15,974 nucleotides of DNA from an uncultured Pelagibacteraceae bacterium (GCA_902570545.1 CACFYO010000019.1:1-15974), one strand, 5' to 3'; positions 1 through 9,041 are shown, counted from the first letter of the stretch. Notes: generated from the sequence alone by a model not told the origin. Numbers and translations are program-made.

Positions 1-525
1 ATTAATATAATGACTGAGCAAGAGGATTCTGAAAGAAGGCAGTTAGAATTCAAGGAAAAAACAGATAATATTGTTAGAAACTTAGAATTAGACGAGACTC
101 TGGGACAACTTTTAGTGGCTGAAGGATTTTCTTCAATAGACGACATAAAGGATAGCAATACTGAGTCGCTAATTAAAATTGAAGGTATTGAAGAAGACAC
201 GGCAAAAGAATTGATAGAAAGAGCAAAAGAATTTTATGATAAAGACCAAGAAGAAATATCAAAAAGGATTAAAGATCTAGGAGTAGATAATGATTTAATT
301 AATCATGATGGACTTACACCAGGAATGTTGGTTACATTAGGAGAACAAAAAATTTTAACTTTAATTGATTTAGCAGATTTAGCATCAGATGAACTAACTG
401 GCGCTTATGATATAATTAAAGGAGAAAGAGTAAAAATTAAAGGTTATTTAGAGGATTTTGCGCTATCAAAATTAGAAGCTGACAACTTAATAATGTCTGC
501 AAGAGAAAAAGTTTATAAAGATTGA
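1..525 (+). CDS. nusA: Transcription termination/antitermination factor NusA, C-terminal part (5' truncated by window edge)
   Basis: NusA binds RNA polymerase and nascent RNA and modulates pausing, termination and antitermination. Only the last ~174 codons are present. The reading frame is open to base 1, and the residues around the first ATG (INIMTEQEDSERR) match the conserved stretch just after the NusA KH domains, so the ATG at 10 is internal and not a start. The visible part holds acidic helix-hairpin-helix C-terminal repeats: one around LLVAEGFSSIDDI with IEGIEEDTAKEL, and a second, more divergent one (TPGMLVTLGEQKILTLIDLADL). This fits the extended NusA C-terminus of proteobacteria. The stop is 10 nt before infB, as in the usual nusA-infB operon. 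No ylxR/DUF448 gene lies between them. Confidence 0.95.
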   Translation: MNIMTEQEDSERRQLEFKEKTDNIVRNLELDETLGQLLVAEGFSSIDDIKDSNTESLIKIEGIEEDTAKELIERAKEFYDKDQEEISKRIKDLGVDNDLINHDGLTPGMLVTLGEQKILTLIDLADLASDELTGAYDIIKGERVKIKGYLEDFALSKLEADNLIMSAREKVYKD

Positions 526-535
526 GAGATGGGAA

Positions 536-2746
536 ATGGAGAAAAAAAAATTAAAGTTATCAATATCAGGAAGTTCAAAAAAAACTTTTAATAGTATAGA
601 ACAAGCTAAATCAAAATCTAAAAATACTGTTGTTATAGAGAAAAAAAACTCAAGATTTACAGTAAAATCTCAATTTTCAAGACAAAATAACATTAACAGA
701 CCAATCAACAATTCTATAAAATCAAATAATTTTACTAAACCATCAACACAACCTTCTTCGGATTTTGAGAGAAGAAAATTGGCTGAACAAAGAGCTACAA
801 GAAGACTTAAAGGTGAAGCTATACAAAAGGATAATAAATCTAATAAAATAATCGGAAAAAGAAGAGAATTAAAATTAACAATATCAAGAGCTCTTAGTGA
901 TGATCATACAGAAATAAAATCAAGAAGTTTAGCTTCTTTAAAAAGAGCAAAGCAAAAAGAAAACAGAAGTTTAAATCAAGAAGAAAGTAAGGATAGTTTT
1001 TCTCAAGTTAAAAGAGAGGTAAATCTCCCTGAAGTAATAACAATTAAAGAGCTAGCAAACAGAATGGCAGAACGATCTAGCAGTATTATAAAATATTTAC
1101 TTGGTATGGGAGTAACAGTAACAATTAATAATACAATTGATGCTGACACAGCAGAATATTTAGTTAAAGAATTTGGTCATAATCCTATTCGTGAGACAAA
1201 GGCTGAAGAATTGATTGAAAAAATAAAAGAGGTCAAATCAGAAAATTTACAAAATCGAGCACCAATCGTCACTGTTATGGGACATGTAGACCATGGTAAA
1301 ACTTCAGTTTTAGATGTGTTGAGGAAAGCTAATGTAGTTTCAGGAGAATTCGGTGGTATAACTCAACATATTGGAGCTTATCAGATTAATTATCAGAATA
1401 ATAAAATAACATTCATAGATACCCCTGGACATGCAGCATTTACTGAGATGAGAGCTAGAGGCTCTAAGCTAACAGATATTGTTATTTTAGTTGTAGCAGC
1501 AGATGATGGTGTCAAACCACAAACAATAGAGTCAATTAAACATGCAAAAGCTGCAAAAGTACCCATAGTTGTAGCTATAAATAAGTGTGATCTACCTGAG
1601 GCAGATCCACAGAAAATAAAAAATCAACTTTTAGAATATGAGTTAATTGCTGAAGATTTATCAGGTGATACTTTAATGGTTGAAATATCAACAAAAACTA
1701 AAAATAACCTAGATAAGTTAGTGGAATCAGTTTTGCTACAAGCAGAATTACTCGATTTAAAAACAGATTTTGAATCAAATGCGAAAGGTATAGTACTAGA
1801 GTCAAAAGTAGATATTGGAAGAGGTCCAGTTGCGAATATTGTTGTAACCGCAGGAACTCTCAAAAAGGGAGATTATTTTGTTAGTGGATTAAAATGGGGA
1901 AAAGTAAGAGCGATTATAAATGACCAAGGTAAAAATATTGAAATTGCTGAACCAGCTACTCCAGTTGAGATTATTGGCATTAATGGGGCAGCTAAATCGG
2001 GGGATGATTTTATTGTTTTATCAAATGAAAAAGAGGCCAAATCTCTTTGTGAAGCAAGAGTTGAAGAGGCAAAAGACGATAAAATACCTCTTAATTTTGT
2101 CACGCAGGACTCAGCTTTTCAGAACACAGTATCAGAAGAATTAAATATAATAATTAAATCTGACGTTCATGGCTCATCAGAGGCAATCAAAAATGCCATA
2201 GACCAAATTAAACATGATGAAGTAAAACCAAAAATACTTCTTTCAGACATAGGAATGGTGACAGAAACTGATGTTACTTTAGCAAAAGCATCGAATGCTG
2301 TGATAATAGCATTTAATGTTAAACCAAGTAGAGAAGCGAAGAAAAGAGCTGAACAAGAAAAAATTTCTATTTCATCCTTTAATATAATCTATGAAGTTTT
2401 AGATTTTATAAAAAGTAGAATGGCAGGTTTATTATCTCCAGATGTTGAAGAAAAAATTATTGGAAGTGCGGAAATACTTGAAATTTTCAAGGTTTCAAAA
2501 GTTGGAAAAGTAGCTGGATCAAAGGTGGTTGAAGGAGAAATAATTCAAAACTCTAGTGCAAGAGTTATTAGAGATGGTGCTATAATATTTAATGGAAAAA
2601 TTAGTTCAATATTTAGAGAAAAAGACCAGACTAAACAAGTTTCAGCTGGTTTAGAATGTGGTATCACTCTAAAAGATTTCGCTGATTATCAAAAAAAAGA
2701 TATTATAGAAGTTTACAATTCAACAGTAACTGAGAGAACAATTTAA
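536..2746 (+). CDS. infB: Translation initiation factor IF-2
   Basis: IF-2 is the GTPase that delivers initiator fMet-tRNA to the 30S subunit and promotes subunit joining. It has 736 residues, shorter than the ~890 of E. coli because the N-terminal linker is reduced. A basic, low-complexity N-terminus (residues 1-160) leads to an IF2_N domain (about 165-217). The GTPase domain follows, with the P-loop GHVDHGKT at 249-256, DTPGH at 295-299 and NKCD at 349-352. The C-terminal domains include the [12 protein letters not shown] segment from about 536. The ATG follows the nusA stop by 10 nt with only a weak purine-rich ribosome site. The stop directly abuts the rbfA ATG, which suggests translational coupling. 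Confidence 0.98.
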   Translation: MEKKKLKLSISGSSKKTFNSIEQAKSKSKNTVVIEKKNSRFTVKSQFSRQNNINRPINNSIKSNNFTKPSTQPSSDFERRKLAEQRATRRLKGEAIQKDNKSNKIIGKRRELKLTISRALSDDHTEIKSRSLASLKRAKQKENRSLNQEESKDSFSQVKREVNLPEVITIKELANRMAERSSSIIKYLLGMGVTVTINNTIDADTAEYLVKEFGHNPIRETKAEELIEKIKEVKSENLQNRAPIVTVMGHVDHGKTSVLDVLRKANVVSGEFGGITQHIGAYQINYQNNKITFIDTPGHAAFTEMRARGSKLTDIVILVVAADDGVKPQTIESIKHAKAAKVPIVVAINKCDLPEADPQKIKNQLLEYELIAEDLSGDTLMVEISTKTKNNLDKLVESVLLQAELLDLKTDFESNAKGIVLESKVDIGRGPVANIVVTAGTLKKGDYFVSGLKWGKVRAIINDQGKNIEIAEPATPVEIIGINGAAKSGDDFIVLSNEKEAKSLCEARVEEAKDDKIPLNFVTQDSAFQNTVSEELNIIIKSDVHGSSEAIKNAIDQIKHDEVKPKILLSDIGMVTETDVTLAKASNAVIIAFNVKPSREAKKRAEQEKISISSFNIIYEVLDFIKSRMAGLLSPDVEEKIIGSAEILEIFKVSKVGKVAGSKVVEGEIIQNSSARVIRDGAIIFNGKISSIFREKDQTKQVSAGLECGITLKDFADYQKKDIIEVYNSTVTERTI

Positions 2747-3112
2747 ATGAAACACTTAGGTAAACCCATTACCCAAAGACAATTAAGAGTAGGTGAAATG
2801 ATAAAACAAGCTTTAGGAACACTGTTTATAAGAGATGAAGCAAAAATACCAAATTTATCTACAAAAGAAATTACAGTTACAGAGGTCAGAATGTCACCAG
2901 ATCTAAAAACAGCAAAAATATTTGTAATGCCTTTAGGTGGAAAAAATACAGAGGAAATTATTAAAAAATTAAAAATGTCATCTTTTATGATAAGAAAGGT
3001 TTTATCAAGTAAAATTATTATGAAATTTTTACCAAAACTTTTCTTTGTGAAAGACGATTCTTTTGATTATGCAGAAAAAATAGAAAATTTAATTAAACAA
3101 ACAAATAAATAA
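2747..3112 (+). CDS. rbfA: 30S ribosome-binding factor RbfA
   Basis: RbfA is a cold-shock-associated assembly factor that binds the 30S subunit and assists maturation of the 16S rRNA 5' end. The 121-residue product has the usual family length. It shows the N-terminal RQLRVGEMIKQAL helix and the conserved KH-like core ITVTEVRMSPDLKTAKIFVMPLG, in which MSPDLKTA is the family signature. The start ATG touches the infB stop (TAAATG) with no separate Shine-Dalgarno sequence, so it is probably translated by reinitiation after infB. In most proteobacteria truB follows. Here rpsO begins 8 nt after the stop. Confidence 0.95.
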   Translation: MKHLGKPITQRQLRVGEMIKQALGTLFIRDEAKIPNLSTKEITVTEVRMSPDLKTAKIFVMPLGGKNTEEIIKKLKMSSFMIRKVLSSKIIMKFLPKLFFVKDDSFDYAEKIENLIKQTNK

Positions 3113-3120
3113 AGGAAAAA

Positions 3121-3369
3121 ATGAAAGAAAAAATAAAAGAACTTAAAATCCATGATAAGGATACTGGATCATCTGAAGTTCAGATTGCTCAATTAACTGG
3201 AAAAATTGAGTCTCTATCGAAACATATAAAGCAATTTAAAAAGGATAAACATTCTTCAGTTGGTCTTTTGCGTGCAGTAAATAGAAGAAAAAAATTATTA
3301 GAATATTTAAAGAAAAATAATATGGATTCTTATAAAACAGTATTAACAAAATTAAATTTAAGGAAATAA
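3121..3369 (+). CDS. rpsO: 30S ribosomal protein S15
   Basis: S15 is a primary 16S rRNA-binding protein of the 30S platform. The 82-residue product carries the S15 signatures DTGSSEVQIAQLT, HSSVGLLRAVNRRKKLLEYLKK and the C-terminal YKTVLTKLNLRK. It is about 7 residues shorter at the N-terminus than E. coli S15 (89 aa). An in-frame TAA at 3106-3108 means no upstream start is available, so the short N-terminus is real. The Shine-Dalgarno AAAGGA at 3111-3116 lies close to the ATG. The stop abuts the pnp ATG (TAAATG). In E. coli S15 represses its own mRNA, but no equivalent leader structure was found in the 8-nt gap. Confidence 0.97.
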   Translation: MKEKIKELKIHDKDTGSSEVQIAQLTGKIESLSKHIKQFKKDKHSSVGLLRAVNRRKKLLEYLKKNNMDSYKTVLTKLNLRK

Positions 3370-5442
3370 ATGTTCAAAGTAGTCAAAAAAGAAATAGAAG
3401 TAAGTGGAAAAAAAATAAGTCTAGAGACAGGAAAAATAGCAAGACAAGCAGATGGAGCGATTATAGCTCAATGTGGAGAGACAGTTGTTTTAGCAACAGT
3501 TGTTGGTGCTAAAAAAGTAAATCCAGATATGGATTATTTTCCTTTGTCAGTTAATTACCAAGAAAAATATTATGCAGCAGGTAAAATTCCAGGTGGTTAC
3601 TTTAAAAGAGAAGCTAGACCAACTGAAAGTGAAACATTAATTTCAAGATTAATTGATAGACCAATTAGGCCATTGTTTCCTGATGCATTTAAAAATGAAG
3701 TGCAGCTCTTACCGACGGTAATATCCTATGATAAAGAGAATGAAGCAGATATTTTATCAATCATTGCATCTTCTGCGGCTTTAGCAATCTCTGGAATGCC
3801 TTTTATGGGTCCAGTTGGAGCTTCTAGAGTTGGCTTTATTGAAGGAAAATATGTCCTTAATCCATCAAAGATGGAATTAGAGAAATCTAAATTAGATTTA
3901 GTTGTAGCAGGAACTAAAGATGCAGTTTTAATGGTTGAGTCGGAAGCACATGGTCTAACTGAAGAAGAAATGTTGAATGCTGTGAAATTTGGTCATGAGG
4001 GCTTCGTTCCAATAATAGAAATGATCGAAGAACTTGCAAAAGAATGTAGAAAACCTGAATGGACAGTTGAGAAGAAAGACTTATCTGAAGTAAAAAAGAA
4101 ATTAGAAGAGGAATTTACTGAAGATTTGAAAAAAGCTTTCTCTACAAGAGATAAGCAAGATAGATCAAATCAAATTTCTCAAATTACTGAAAAAGCTAAA
4201 AAGTTATACGAGGAAAATGAAGCTTACACTGATTTAGATGTAAATTCCCAACTCAAAAATTTAGAAAAATCTATTGTAAGAACTGATATTCTTAAAAATA
4301 AAAATCGTATTGATGGAAGAGGTCTAGCAGATGTAAGACCAATAATGTGTGAAGTTGGAATATTACCTAGAGTTCATGGTTCAGCTTTGTTTACAAGAGG
4401 CGAAACACAAGCCATTGTCACAACTACACTTGGAACTTCAGATGATGAACAAAGAATAGAAAGTTTAGATGGTCTTCAAAAAGAGAGATTTATGTTGCAC
4501 TATAATTTTCCTCCATTCTCAGTTGGTGAAACAGGAAGAATTGGAACGGGCAGAAGAGAGATAGGTCATGGTAAATTAGCATGGAGAGCAATTAACTCAT
4601 CACTCCCATCAAAGGAAAGTTTTCCATATACATTTAGGATTGTATCAGAAATCACTGAGTCTAACGGTTCATCTTCAATGGCAACTGTTTGTGGAACTTC
4701 ACTTGCTCTTATGGATGCAGGTGTTCCTATTAAAGAGCCAGTTGCTGGAATTGCAATGGGTTTAATCAAAGAAGGTGATGATTTCTCTGTACTATCAGAT
4801 ATTCTTGGTGATGAGGATCACCTTGGAGATATGGATTTTAAAGTTGCAGGGACTAAAGATGGGATCACATCTTTACAAATGGATATAAAGATCACAGGAA
4901 TTACATTTGAAATAATGGAGCAAGCTTTAAATCAAGCAAAAGATGGAAGAATTCATATTTTAGGTGAAATGAATAAAGCATTAGATAAATCTAGAGATGA
5001 TGTTGGAAAACATACTCCAAAAATGGAAAAAATTACGGTAGATAAAAAAGATATAGCTGCTGTGATTGGAAAAGGTGGTGCAACGATTAGAGAAATTGTC
5101 GAAAAATCTGCTGCAAAAGTTGACGTAAATGATGAGGGTGTAGTTACTGTTGCAGCTCCAGACGAAGAATCTAGAAACATTGCTATGCAAATGATCAAAG
5201 ACATAACAGCAAAAGCTGAACTAAATAAAATTTATAATGGAAAAGTTATGAAAATTATGGAATTTGGTGCTTTTGTTAACTTCTTAGGAAAACAAGATGG
5301 ACTTGTTCACATTTCTGAGCTTGCAGATAAAAGAGTTGCCAAAGTAACAGATGTTGTCAAGGAAGGTGACGAAGTAAAAGTAAAAGTTATTGGATTTGAT
5401 AGAGGAAAAGTTAAATTATCTATAAAGCAAGCCGCTATATAG
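3370..5442 (+). CDS. pnp: Polyribonucleotide nucleotidyltransferase (PNPase)
   Basis: PNPase is the phosphorolytic 3'-5' exoribonuclease of the RNA degradosome; it releases nucleoside diphosphates and can add tails. The 690-residue product has the full domain set: RNase PH-like domain 1 (about 1-220), a helical domain (about 240-310), the catalytic RNase PH-like domain 2 (about 315-540), KH and S1. In domain 2 the segment [10 protein letters not shown] places D483, D489 and K491 at the positions of E. coli D486, D492 and K494. The KH loop IGKGG is at 566-570, and the S1 domain runs to the C-terminus with no acidic tail. A Shine-Dalgarno AAGGA at 3360-3364 lies inside the end of rpsO. The rpsO-pnp order is the classical one. 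Confidence 0.98.
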   Translation: MFKVVKKEIEVSGKKISLETGKIARQADGAIIAQCGETVVLATVVGAKKVNPDMDYFPLSVNYQEKYYAAGKIPGGYFKREARPTESETLISRLIDRPIRPLFPDAFKNEVQLLPTVISYDKENEADILSIIASSAALAISGMPFMGPVGASRVGFIEGKYVLNPSKMELEKSKLDLVVAGTKDAVLMVESEAHGLTEEEMLNAVKFGHEGFVPIIEMIEELAKECRKPEWTVEKKDLSEVKKKLEEEFTEDLKKAFSTRDKQDRSNQISQITEKAKKLYEENEAYTDLDVNSQLKNLEKSIVRTDILKNKNRIDGRGLADVRPIMCEVGILPRVHGSALFTRGETQAIVTTTLGTSDDEQRIESLDGLQKERFMLHYNFPPFSVGETGRIGTGRREIGHGKLAWRAINSSLPSKESFPYTFRIVSEITESNGSSSMATVCGTSLALMDAGVPIKEPVAGIAMGLIKEGDDFSVLSDILGDEDHLGDMDFKVAGTKDGITSLQMDIKITGITFEIMEQALNQAKDGRIHILGEMNKALDKSRDDVGKHTPKMEKITVDKKDIAAVIGKGGATIREIVEKSAAKVDVNDEGVVTVAAPDEESRNIAMQMIKDITAKAELNKIYNGKVMKIMEFGAFVNFLGKQDGLVHISELADKRVAKVTDVVKEGDEVKVKVIGFDRGKVKLSIKQAAI

Positions 5443-5446
5443 ATAA

Positions 5447-5827
5447 ATGTCCAACCCGTTTATTTTAATTGCAAGAATACGCGTTAAAGAGGGTAAGGTT
5501 GAAGAGTATCTCAGGATAGCAAAAGAAGCTGACGAGGCTGTTAACGCATCAGAGCCAGACATGGTTATTCATACTTTCGATCAAGATCCTAGTGATCCTT
5601 TAGAATTTACTTGGAGTGAAGTTTATCGAAATAGTGAAGCTATGCTGCATCATCTAAATAATGCCCCAGTCCAAGCTTATGTTGAAAAGCACAACAAAAT
5701 TGCCGATAGATTCGAAATAGAGGTCTATGGAAATATTACGGAAGAGACTATCAAGGCAATTAAGGATACAAATATACCTTTCAAGCATTTTAAAACTACT
5801 AATGTTGGTTATATTAGAAAAATATAA
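5447..5827 (+). CDS. Antibiotic biosynthesis monooxygenase (ABM)-like small protein
   Basis: The 126-residue product resembles the ABM/YgiN dimeric alpha-beta-barrel family. The N-terminal strand FILIARIRVKEGKVEEYLRIAKEA is followed by a VIHTFDQDPSDPLEFTWSEVYRNSEAMLHHL segment, matching the usual strand-helix and 'x-E-x-Y/W-x-x-x-x-A-x-x-x-H' pattern of quinol and haem-related monooxygenases. The fold assignment is by pattern; the substrate cannot be told. It starts 4 nt after the pnp stop without a clear Shine-Dalgarno site, so it is probably the last gene of the nusA-pnp transcript. Its stop is 3 nt from the stop of the convergent msrB, leaving no room for a classical terminator. Confidence 0.72.
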   Translation: MSNPFILIARIRVKEGKVEEYLRIAKEADEAVNASEPDMVIHTFDQDPSDPLEFTWSEVYRNSEAMLHHLNNAPVQAYVEKHNKIADRFEIEVYGNITEETIKAIKDTNIPFKHFKTTNVGYIRKI

Positions 5828-5830
5828 TTA

Positions 5831-6322
5831 CTAACTCTCCGGGACAAATAGCAAGCAAAGACCGTTGCTACAATATCTTTTTCCACCATCAGGTCCATCA
5901 TTGAATACATGGCCGTGATGAGCTCCACAATTTGCACAACTATATTCAGTCCTTTTCATGCCAAAAGAATAATCAGTTTTTGTTACAAATACCCCAGGTA
6001 ATGCCTCTGTAAAAGAAGGCCATCCAGTCCCACTGTCAAATTTTTTAACAGATTCAAACAATTTCACACCACAATTAGCACAATGATACGATCCTTTTCT
6101 TTTTTCATAATTTAATTCACTAGTACCTGCACGTTCAGTACCCTCTTCAAACATTATTATTTTTTGCTCATTTGTAAGATCAGGATTAATTATATTGTAT
6201 TCACTCTCATCTTTTTTTAATTTTTTTTTAAATCCTACTAAATTACTCGCTAATGATGTTATTGGATTAAATATTATTCCCAATATAGAAGCTCCAGCAA
6301 TTTTTAAAAAATTTCTTCTCAC
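5831..6322 (-). CDS. msrB: Tat-exported peptide-methionine (R)-S-oxide reductase MsrB
   Basis: MsrB reduces the R-epimer of methionine sulfoxide in oxidised proteins. The 163-residue product starts with a twin-arginine-type signal (RRNFLK at 2-7, hydrophobic stretch to about 24, possible cleavage after A25), so it probably acts in the periplasm or is membrane-anchored. The MsrB core shows zinc-binding CANC pairs C81/C84 and C129/C132, the GTGWPSF motif at 98-104, HHGHVF at 135-140 and the catalytic Cys in RYC at C151. A further cysteine, C156, sits five residues after the nucleophile. It is the last gene of the fabA-fabB-fabI-small ORF-msrB run on the minus strand. Periplasmic MsrB needs an external reductant; none is encoded nearby. 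Confidence 0.93.
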   Translation of the reverse strand: MRRNFLKIAGASILGIIFNPITSLASNLVGFKKKLKKDESEYNIINPDLTNEQKIIMFEEGTERAGTSELNYEKRKGSYHCANCGVKLFESVKKFDSGTGWPSFTEALPGVFVTKTDYSFGMKRTEYSCANCGAHHGHVFNDGPDGGKRYCSNGLCLLFVPES

Positions 6323-6335
6323 AATATTTAATTAC

Positions 6336-6482
6336 TTACTTTTTTTTACCAAGCTTATTTATCAAGAATAAAGCTATTGCAGTCAATAGGGCAAAAACTT
6401 CTAGTGCATGACCAGAACCTTCAAGAATTAATTGAACAAAAATAAATATTATACAAACAACAAACCAAACTAAAATTAACAT
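6336..6482 (-). CDS. Small two-helix membrane protein, 48 aa, function unknown
   Basis: A short open frame fills the gap between fabI and msrB on the same strand, beginning 10 nt after the fabI stop and ending 13 nt before the msrB start. The predicted product begins MLILVWFVVCIIFIFVQLIL (one hydrophobic segment, residues 2-20). A short polar turn (EGSGHA) follows, then a second hydrophobic segment (about 30-43) and a basic end (NKLGKKK). Positional fit, same strand, membrane-like pattern and the positive-inside C-terminus argue for a real gene. The ribosome site is weak. No family is recognised. Confidence 0.6.
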   Translation of the reverse strand: MLILVWFVVCIIFIFVQLILEGSGHALEVFALLTAIALFLINKLGKKK

Positions 6483-6491
6483 AATAAACTT

Positions 6492-7277
6492 TTAAGATAT
6501 ATTTTTTGGATCAGGCATGCCTACTTTATTATAACCAGCATCAACATAGTGAATTTCACCCGTAACACCACCTGCCATATCACTTAGAAGATATAATGCT
6601 GAGTTTCCAACATCGATGTTATCTACGTTTCTTTTTAAAAAAGAGTGATCAGCATTCCATTTATATAAAAATTTTGCATCTCCAATAGCTGAAGCAGCCA
6701 ATGTTTTTATTGGTCCTGCACTTATTGCATTCACTCTTATTCCTTTAGCTCCTAAATCTCTAGCTAAGTATTTAACACTAGATTCTAATGCTGCCTTACA
6801 AACACCCATTACATTGTAATTAGGGATTGCTTTATTAGCCTCATAGCTAAGTGTAATCATGCTACCACCATTTTTCATCACTTTTGAGGCTTCTTTTGCA
6901 ACTTCAGTAAATGAAAAGCACGAAATCAACATACTTCTTAAAAAATTTTCTCTAGTAGTATTTAGATATTCTCCTGAGAGCTCAGATTTATCAGAAAAAG
7001 CGATTGCGTGAACTACAAAGTCTATCTCACCCCATTGAGATTTAATATCTTCAAATAATTTTATTACATCTTCTTTTTTTTCTACATCACAGCCAAAAGT
7101 GACATTAGAATTCAGTTTTTCTGCAAGAGGAACTACTCTTTTTTTTAGAGCATCACCTAGATATGTAAAAGCTAATTCAGCACCTGCCTCTGAAAGTTTT
7201 TGAGAAATACCCCATGCAATAGATCTTTCATTAGCAACACCCATTATTAGTCCTTTTTTACCTTTCATTAAAGACAT
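6492..7277 (-). CDS. fabI: Enoyl-[acyl-carrier-protein] reductase (NADH), FabI type
   Basis: FabI carries out the last reduction in each cycle of fatty-acid elongation, converting trans-2-enoyl-ACP to acyl-ACP in the cytoplasm. The 261-residue product is an SDR-fold enzyme with the FabI cofactor motif GVANERSIAWG (13-23), the catalytic Y154 and K161 (YNVMGVCK, Tyr-x6-Lys), and the substrate-binding segment RVNAISAGPIKTLAA. The spacing between the two active-site tyrosines (Y145 and Y154) is one residue shorter than in E. coli FabI (Y146 and Y156, from memory). It follows fabB after a 3-nt gap, so the two are co-transcribed and probably coupled. This fabA-fabB-fabI order beside irr is known in Rhizobiales. 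Confidence 0.97.
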   Translation of the reverse strand: MSLMKGKKGLIMGVANERSIAWGISQKLSEAGAELAFTYLGDALKKRVVPLAEKLNSNVTFGCDVEKKEDVIKLFEDIKSQWGEIDFVVHAIAFSDKSELSGEYLNTTRENFLRSMLISCFSFTEVAKEASKVMKNGGSMITLSYEANKAIPNYNVMGVCKAALESSVKYLARDLGAKGIRVNAISAGPIKTLAASAIGDAKFLYKWNADHSFLKRNVDNIDVGNSALYLLSDMAGGVTGEIHYVDAGYNKVGMPDPKNIS

Positions 7278-7280
7278 ATG

Positions 7281-8492
7281 TTAGACTTTCTCAAATACTA
7301 GAGTTGCATTTGTTCCACCAAAACCAAAACTATTAGACATGACAGTATTTAATGTTGCTGCTGTTTCTGTTTTAGCGACTATTGGAAATTTTTTAGCCTC
7401 TTCATCCATCTCACTTATGTTAGCAGAGCCTGTAATGAAATTATTTTTCATCATAATTAAACAATATATTGCTTCATGCACTGATGCAGCTCCTAGAGGA
7501 TGACCTGATAAAGATTTAGTTGAGCTAATCTTTGGAATTTCATTTCCAAAAGCTTCTTTAACAGCATTCAATTCAGTAATATCTCCAACTGGAGTAGAAG
7601 TTCCATGAGTATTTATATAATCTACTTTATTCTTTGAAGTTGCCATAGCCATTTGCATACATCTTACTGCACCTTCACCAGATGGCGCTACCATATCATA
7701 TCCATCTGAAGTTGCTCCATAACCTGTTAATTCTGCGTATATTTTAGCTCCTCGAGCTTTAGCGTGTTCATATTCCTCAAGAACTAAAACCCCTGCACCC
7801 CCAGCAATTACAAAACCATCTCTAGTTTTGTCATAAGCCCTTGATGCTTTTTCAGGAGTATCATTATATTTAGAAGATAATGCAGTCATTGCATCAAACA
7901 TTGCAGTCATCGCCCAGTGTATCTCTTCACTACCACCTGCAAAAACAATATCTTGTTTGCCCATTTGAATAAGTTCCATAGAGTTTCCTATACAGTGTCC
8001 ACTTGTTGCGCATGCGGAGCTCATTGTATAGTTTGTACCTTTTATTTTGAAAGGAACAGCAAGTGTTGCTGAGGCTGTACTTGCCATTGTTCTTGGAACT
8101 ATAAATGGCCCCATCAATTTTGGGGTTTTGGCTCTAGTTTTATCAGCAGCCAAAATAACATTTTCAATAGATGGTCCACCTGAACCCATAACAATTCCTG
8201 TTTTGAAATTACTTACTTCACTTTCTTCCAAACCAGAGTCTTCAATTGCCTCTTTCATTGCAATATAATTGTAAGCTGACCCTGAACCCATAAATCTAAT
8301 TGTTTTTCTATCTATATGATCCTCAAGTTTGATATTAGGTTTTCCATGAATATGACTTTTAAGATTGTGTTCTTTATATTCTTCAGAAAAAGAAATTCCT
8401 GATTTTGTATTTAGTAATGATTGATGAACTTCTTCTTGATTATTTCCAAGACATGAAACAATTCCCAAACCTGTAATTACTACTCTTCGCAT
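7281..8492 (-). CDS. fabB: 3-oxoacyl-[acyl-carrier-protein] synthase I (FabB)
   Basis: FabB condenses malonyl-ACP with acyl-ACP and extends the cis-3-decenoyl-ACP made by FabA, so it is required for unsaturated fatty acids. The 403-residue product has the thiolase-fold catalytic triad C161 ([13 protein letters not shown]), H296 ([11 protein letters not shown]) and H331 (SGHPLGAAS), and the C-terminal glycine loop FGFGGTNA. The segment [13 protein letters not shown] followed by FDAMTALS is FabB-like rather than FabF-like, and the length is that of FabB. Its ATG overlaps the fabA stop by one base (TAATG), which indicates translational coupling with fabA. Confidence 0.96.
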   Translation of the reverse strand: MRRVVITGLGIVSCLGNNQEEVHQSLLNTKSGISFSEEYKEHNLKSHIHGKPNIKLEDHIDRKTIRFMGSGSAYNYIAMKEAIEDSGLEESEVSNFKTGIVMGSGGPSIENVILAADKTRAKTPKLMGPFIVPRTMASTASATLAVPFKIKGTNYTMSSACATSGHCIGNSMELIQMGKQDIVFAGGSEEIHWAMTAMFDAMTALSSKYNDTPEKASRAYDKTRDGFVIAGGAGVLVLEEYEHAKARGAKIYAELTGYGATSDGYDMVAPSGEGAVRCMQMAMATSKNKVDYINTHGTSTPVGDITELNAVKEAFGNEIPKISSTKSLSGHPLGAASVHEAIYCLIMMKNNFITGSANISEMDEEAKKFPIVAKTETAATLNTVMSNSFGFGGTNATLVFEKV

Positions 8493-8992
8493 TATTTAAA
8501 TAATCCTACTTTTAGACTGTCTGCAGAGTATATTTTTTTGCCATCAGCAAGAAGAATACCATTTGCTAGTCCAACTGTTGTTTCACCTTTAATCAATATT
8601 CTTTTCATATCAATAATATATGTCGCCATTTTGACATTTTTTAAAACCTCTCCTGTAAACTTTACCGTGCTTACTCCTAAAGCTCTTCCTCTCCCAGGAT
8701 TTCCAAGCCAGCCCAAGTAAAAACCAACTAGTTGCCACATCGCATCCAAACCTAAGCATCCTGGCATTACTGGATCTTCTTTAAAGTGACAATCAAAAAA
8801 CCACATATCATCTTTTATATCAAGTTCTGCCTTCATTAATCCTTTGTCAAAAGCTCCATTTTTTTCACTAATTTCAGTAATTCTATCAAACATTAGCATT
8901 GGTGGAGAAGGTAATTTTGCATTTCCAGGGCCAAAAAGCTCGCCATTTGCGCAGCTAATTAATTCATCATAATTAAAGGAACTTTTTTTCAT
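8492..8992 (-). CDS. fabA: 3-hydroxyacyl-[acyl-carrier-protein] dehydratase/isomerase FabA
   Basis: FabA dehydrates 3-hydroxydecanoyl-ACP and isomerises the product to cis-3-decenoyl-ACP, the branch point to unsaturated fatty acids. The 166-residue hotdog-fold protein has the active-site helix [20 protein letters not shown] with H69 and D83, then [16 protein letters not shown], which distinguishes FabA from FabZ. It is the first gene of the minus-strand fab operon and is divergent from irr. The intergenic region is 72 nt and contains a TATAAT on each strand. Translation starts after AAGATTAAAAAATTAT, a poor Shine-Dalgarno context. Confidence 0.97.
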   Translation of the reverse strand: MKKSSFNYDELISCANGELFGPGNAKLPSPPMLMFDRITEISEKNGAFDKGLMKAELDIKDDMWFFDCHFKEDPVMPGCLGLDAMWQLVGFYLGWLGNPGRGRALGVSTVKFTGEVLKNVKMATYIIDMKRILIKGETTVGLANGILLADGKKIYSADSLKVGLFK

Positions 8993-9024
8993 AATTTTTT
9001 AATCTTATTACTTGATTTACAAAC

Positions 9025-9032
9025 ATTATAAT
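9025..9032. promoter_or_regulatory. Overlapping divergent -10 boxes for fabA (-) and irr (+)
   Basis: The 72-nt gap between the divergent fabA and irr starts holds TATAAT on the plus strand at 9027-9032, and TATAAT on the minus strand reading 9030 to 9025, so the two -10 candidates overlap. Neither has a good -35 box: the TTGATT at 9012-9017 is only 9 nt from the plus-strand -10. If the plus-strand box is used, irr transcription would start near 9039 with a leader of about 26 nt. The AT richness of the region means chance matches are possible. Confidence 0.45.
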
Positions 9033-9041
9033 ATAGATATT

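Noticed and set aside
10..12. ATG as a complete gene start for the first ORF
   Set aside because: The residues match the middle of NusA and the frame is open upstream, so this is the C-terminal part of a longer gene.
1620..1640. Other TTTAGAA sites inside coding regions (for example in infB near 1630, pnp near 4260, the ABM gene near 5606)
   Set aside because: TTTAGAA is frequent in DNA this rich in A and T and falls on Leu-Glu codons. Only the two promoter copies share the longer 23-bp match.
1624..2144. Overlapping reading frames on both strands inside infB
   Set aside because: They lie within a conserved gene, have no family resemblance and no plausible ribosome site. The same holds for similar frames inside pnp, fabB, fabA, the Fe-S gene and ubiB.
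5828..5830. Terminator between the convergent ABM and msrB genes
   Set aside because: Only 3 nt separate the stops and no hairpin with a T run was found around them. The same applies to the 8-nt overlap of DUF3501 and the SH3 gene.
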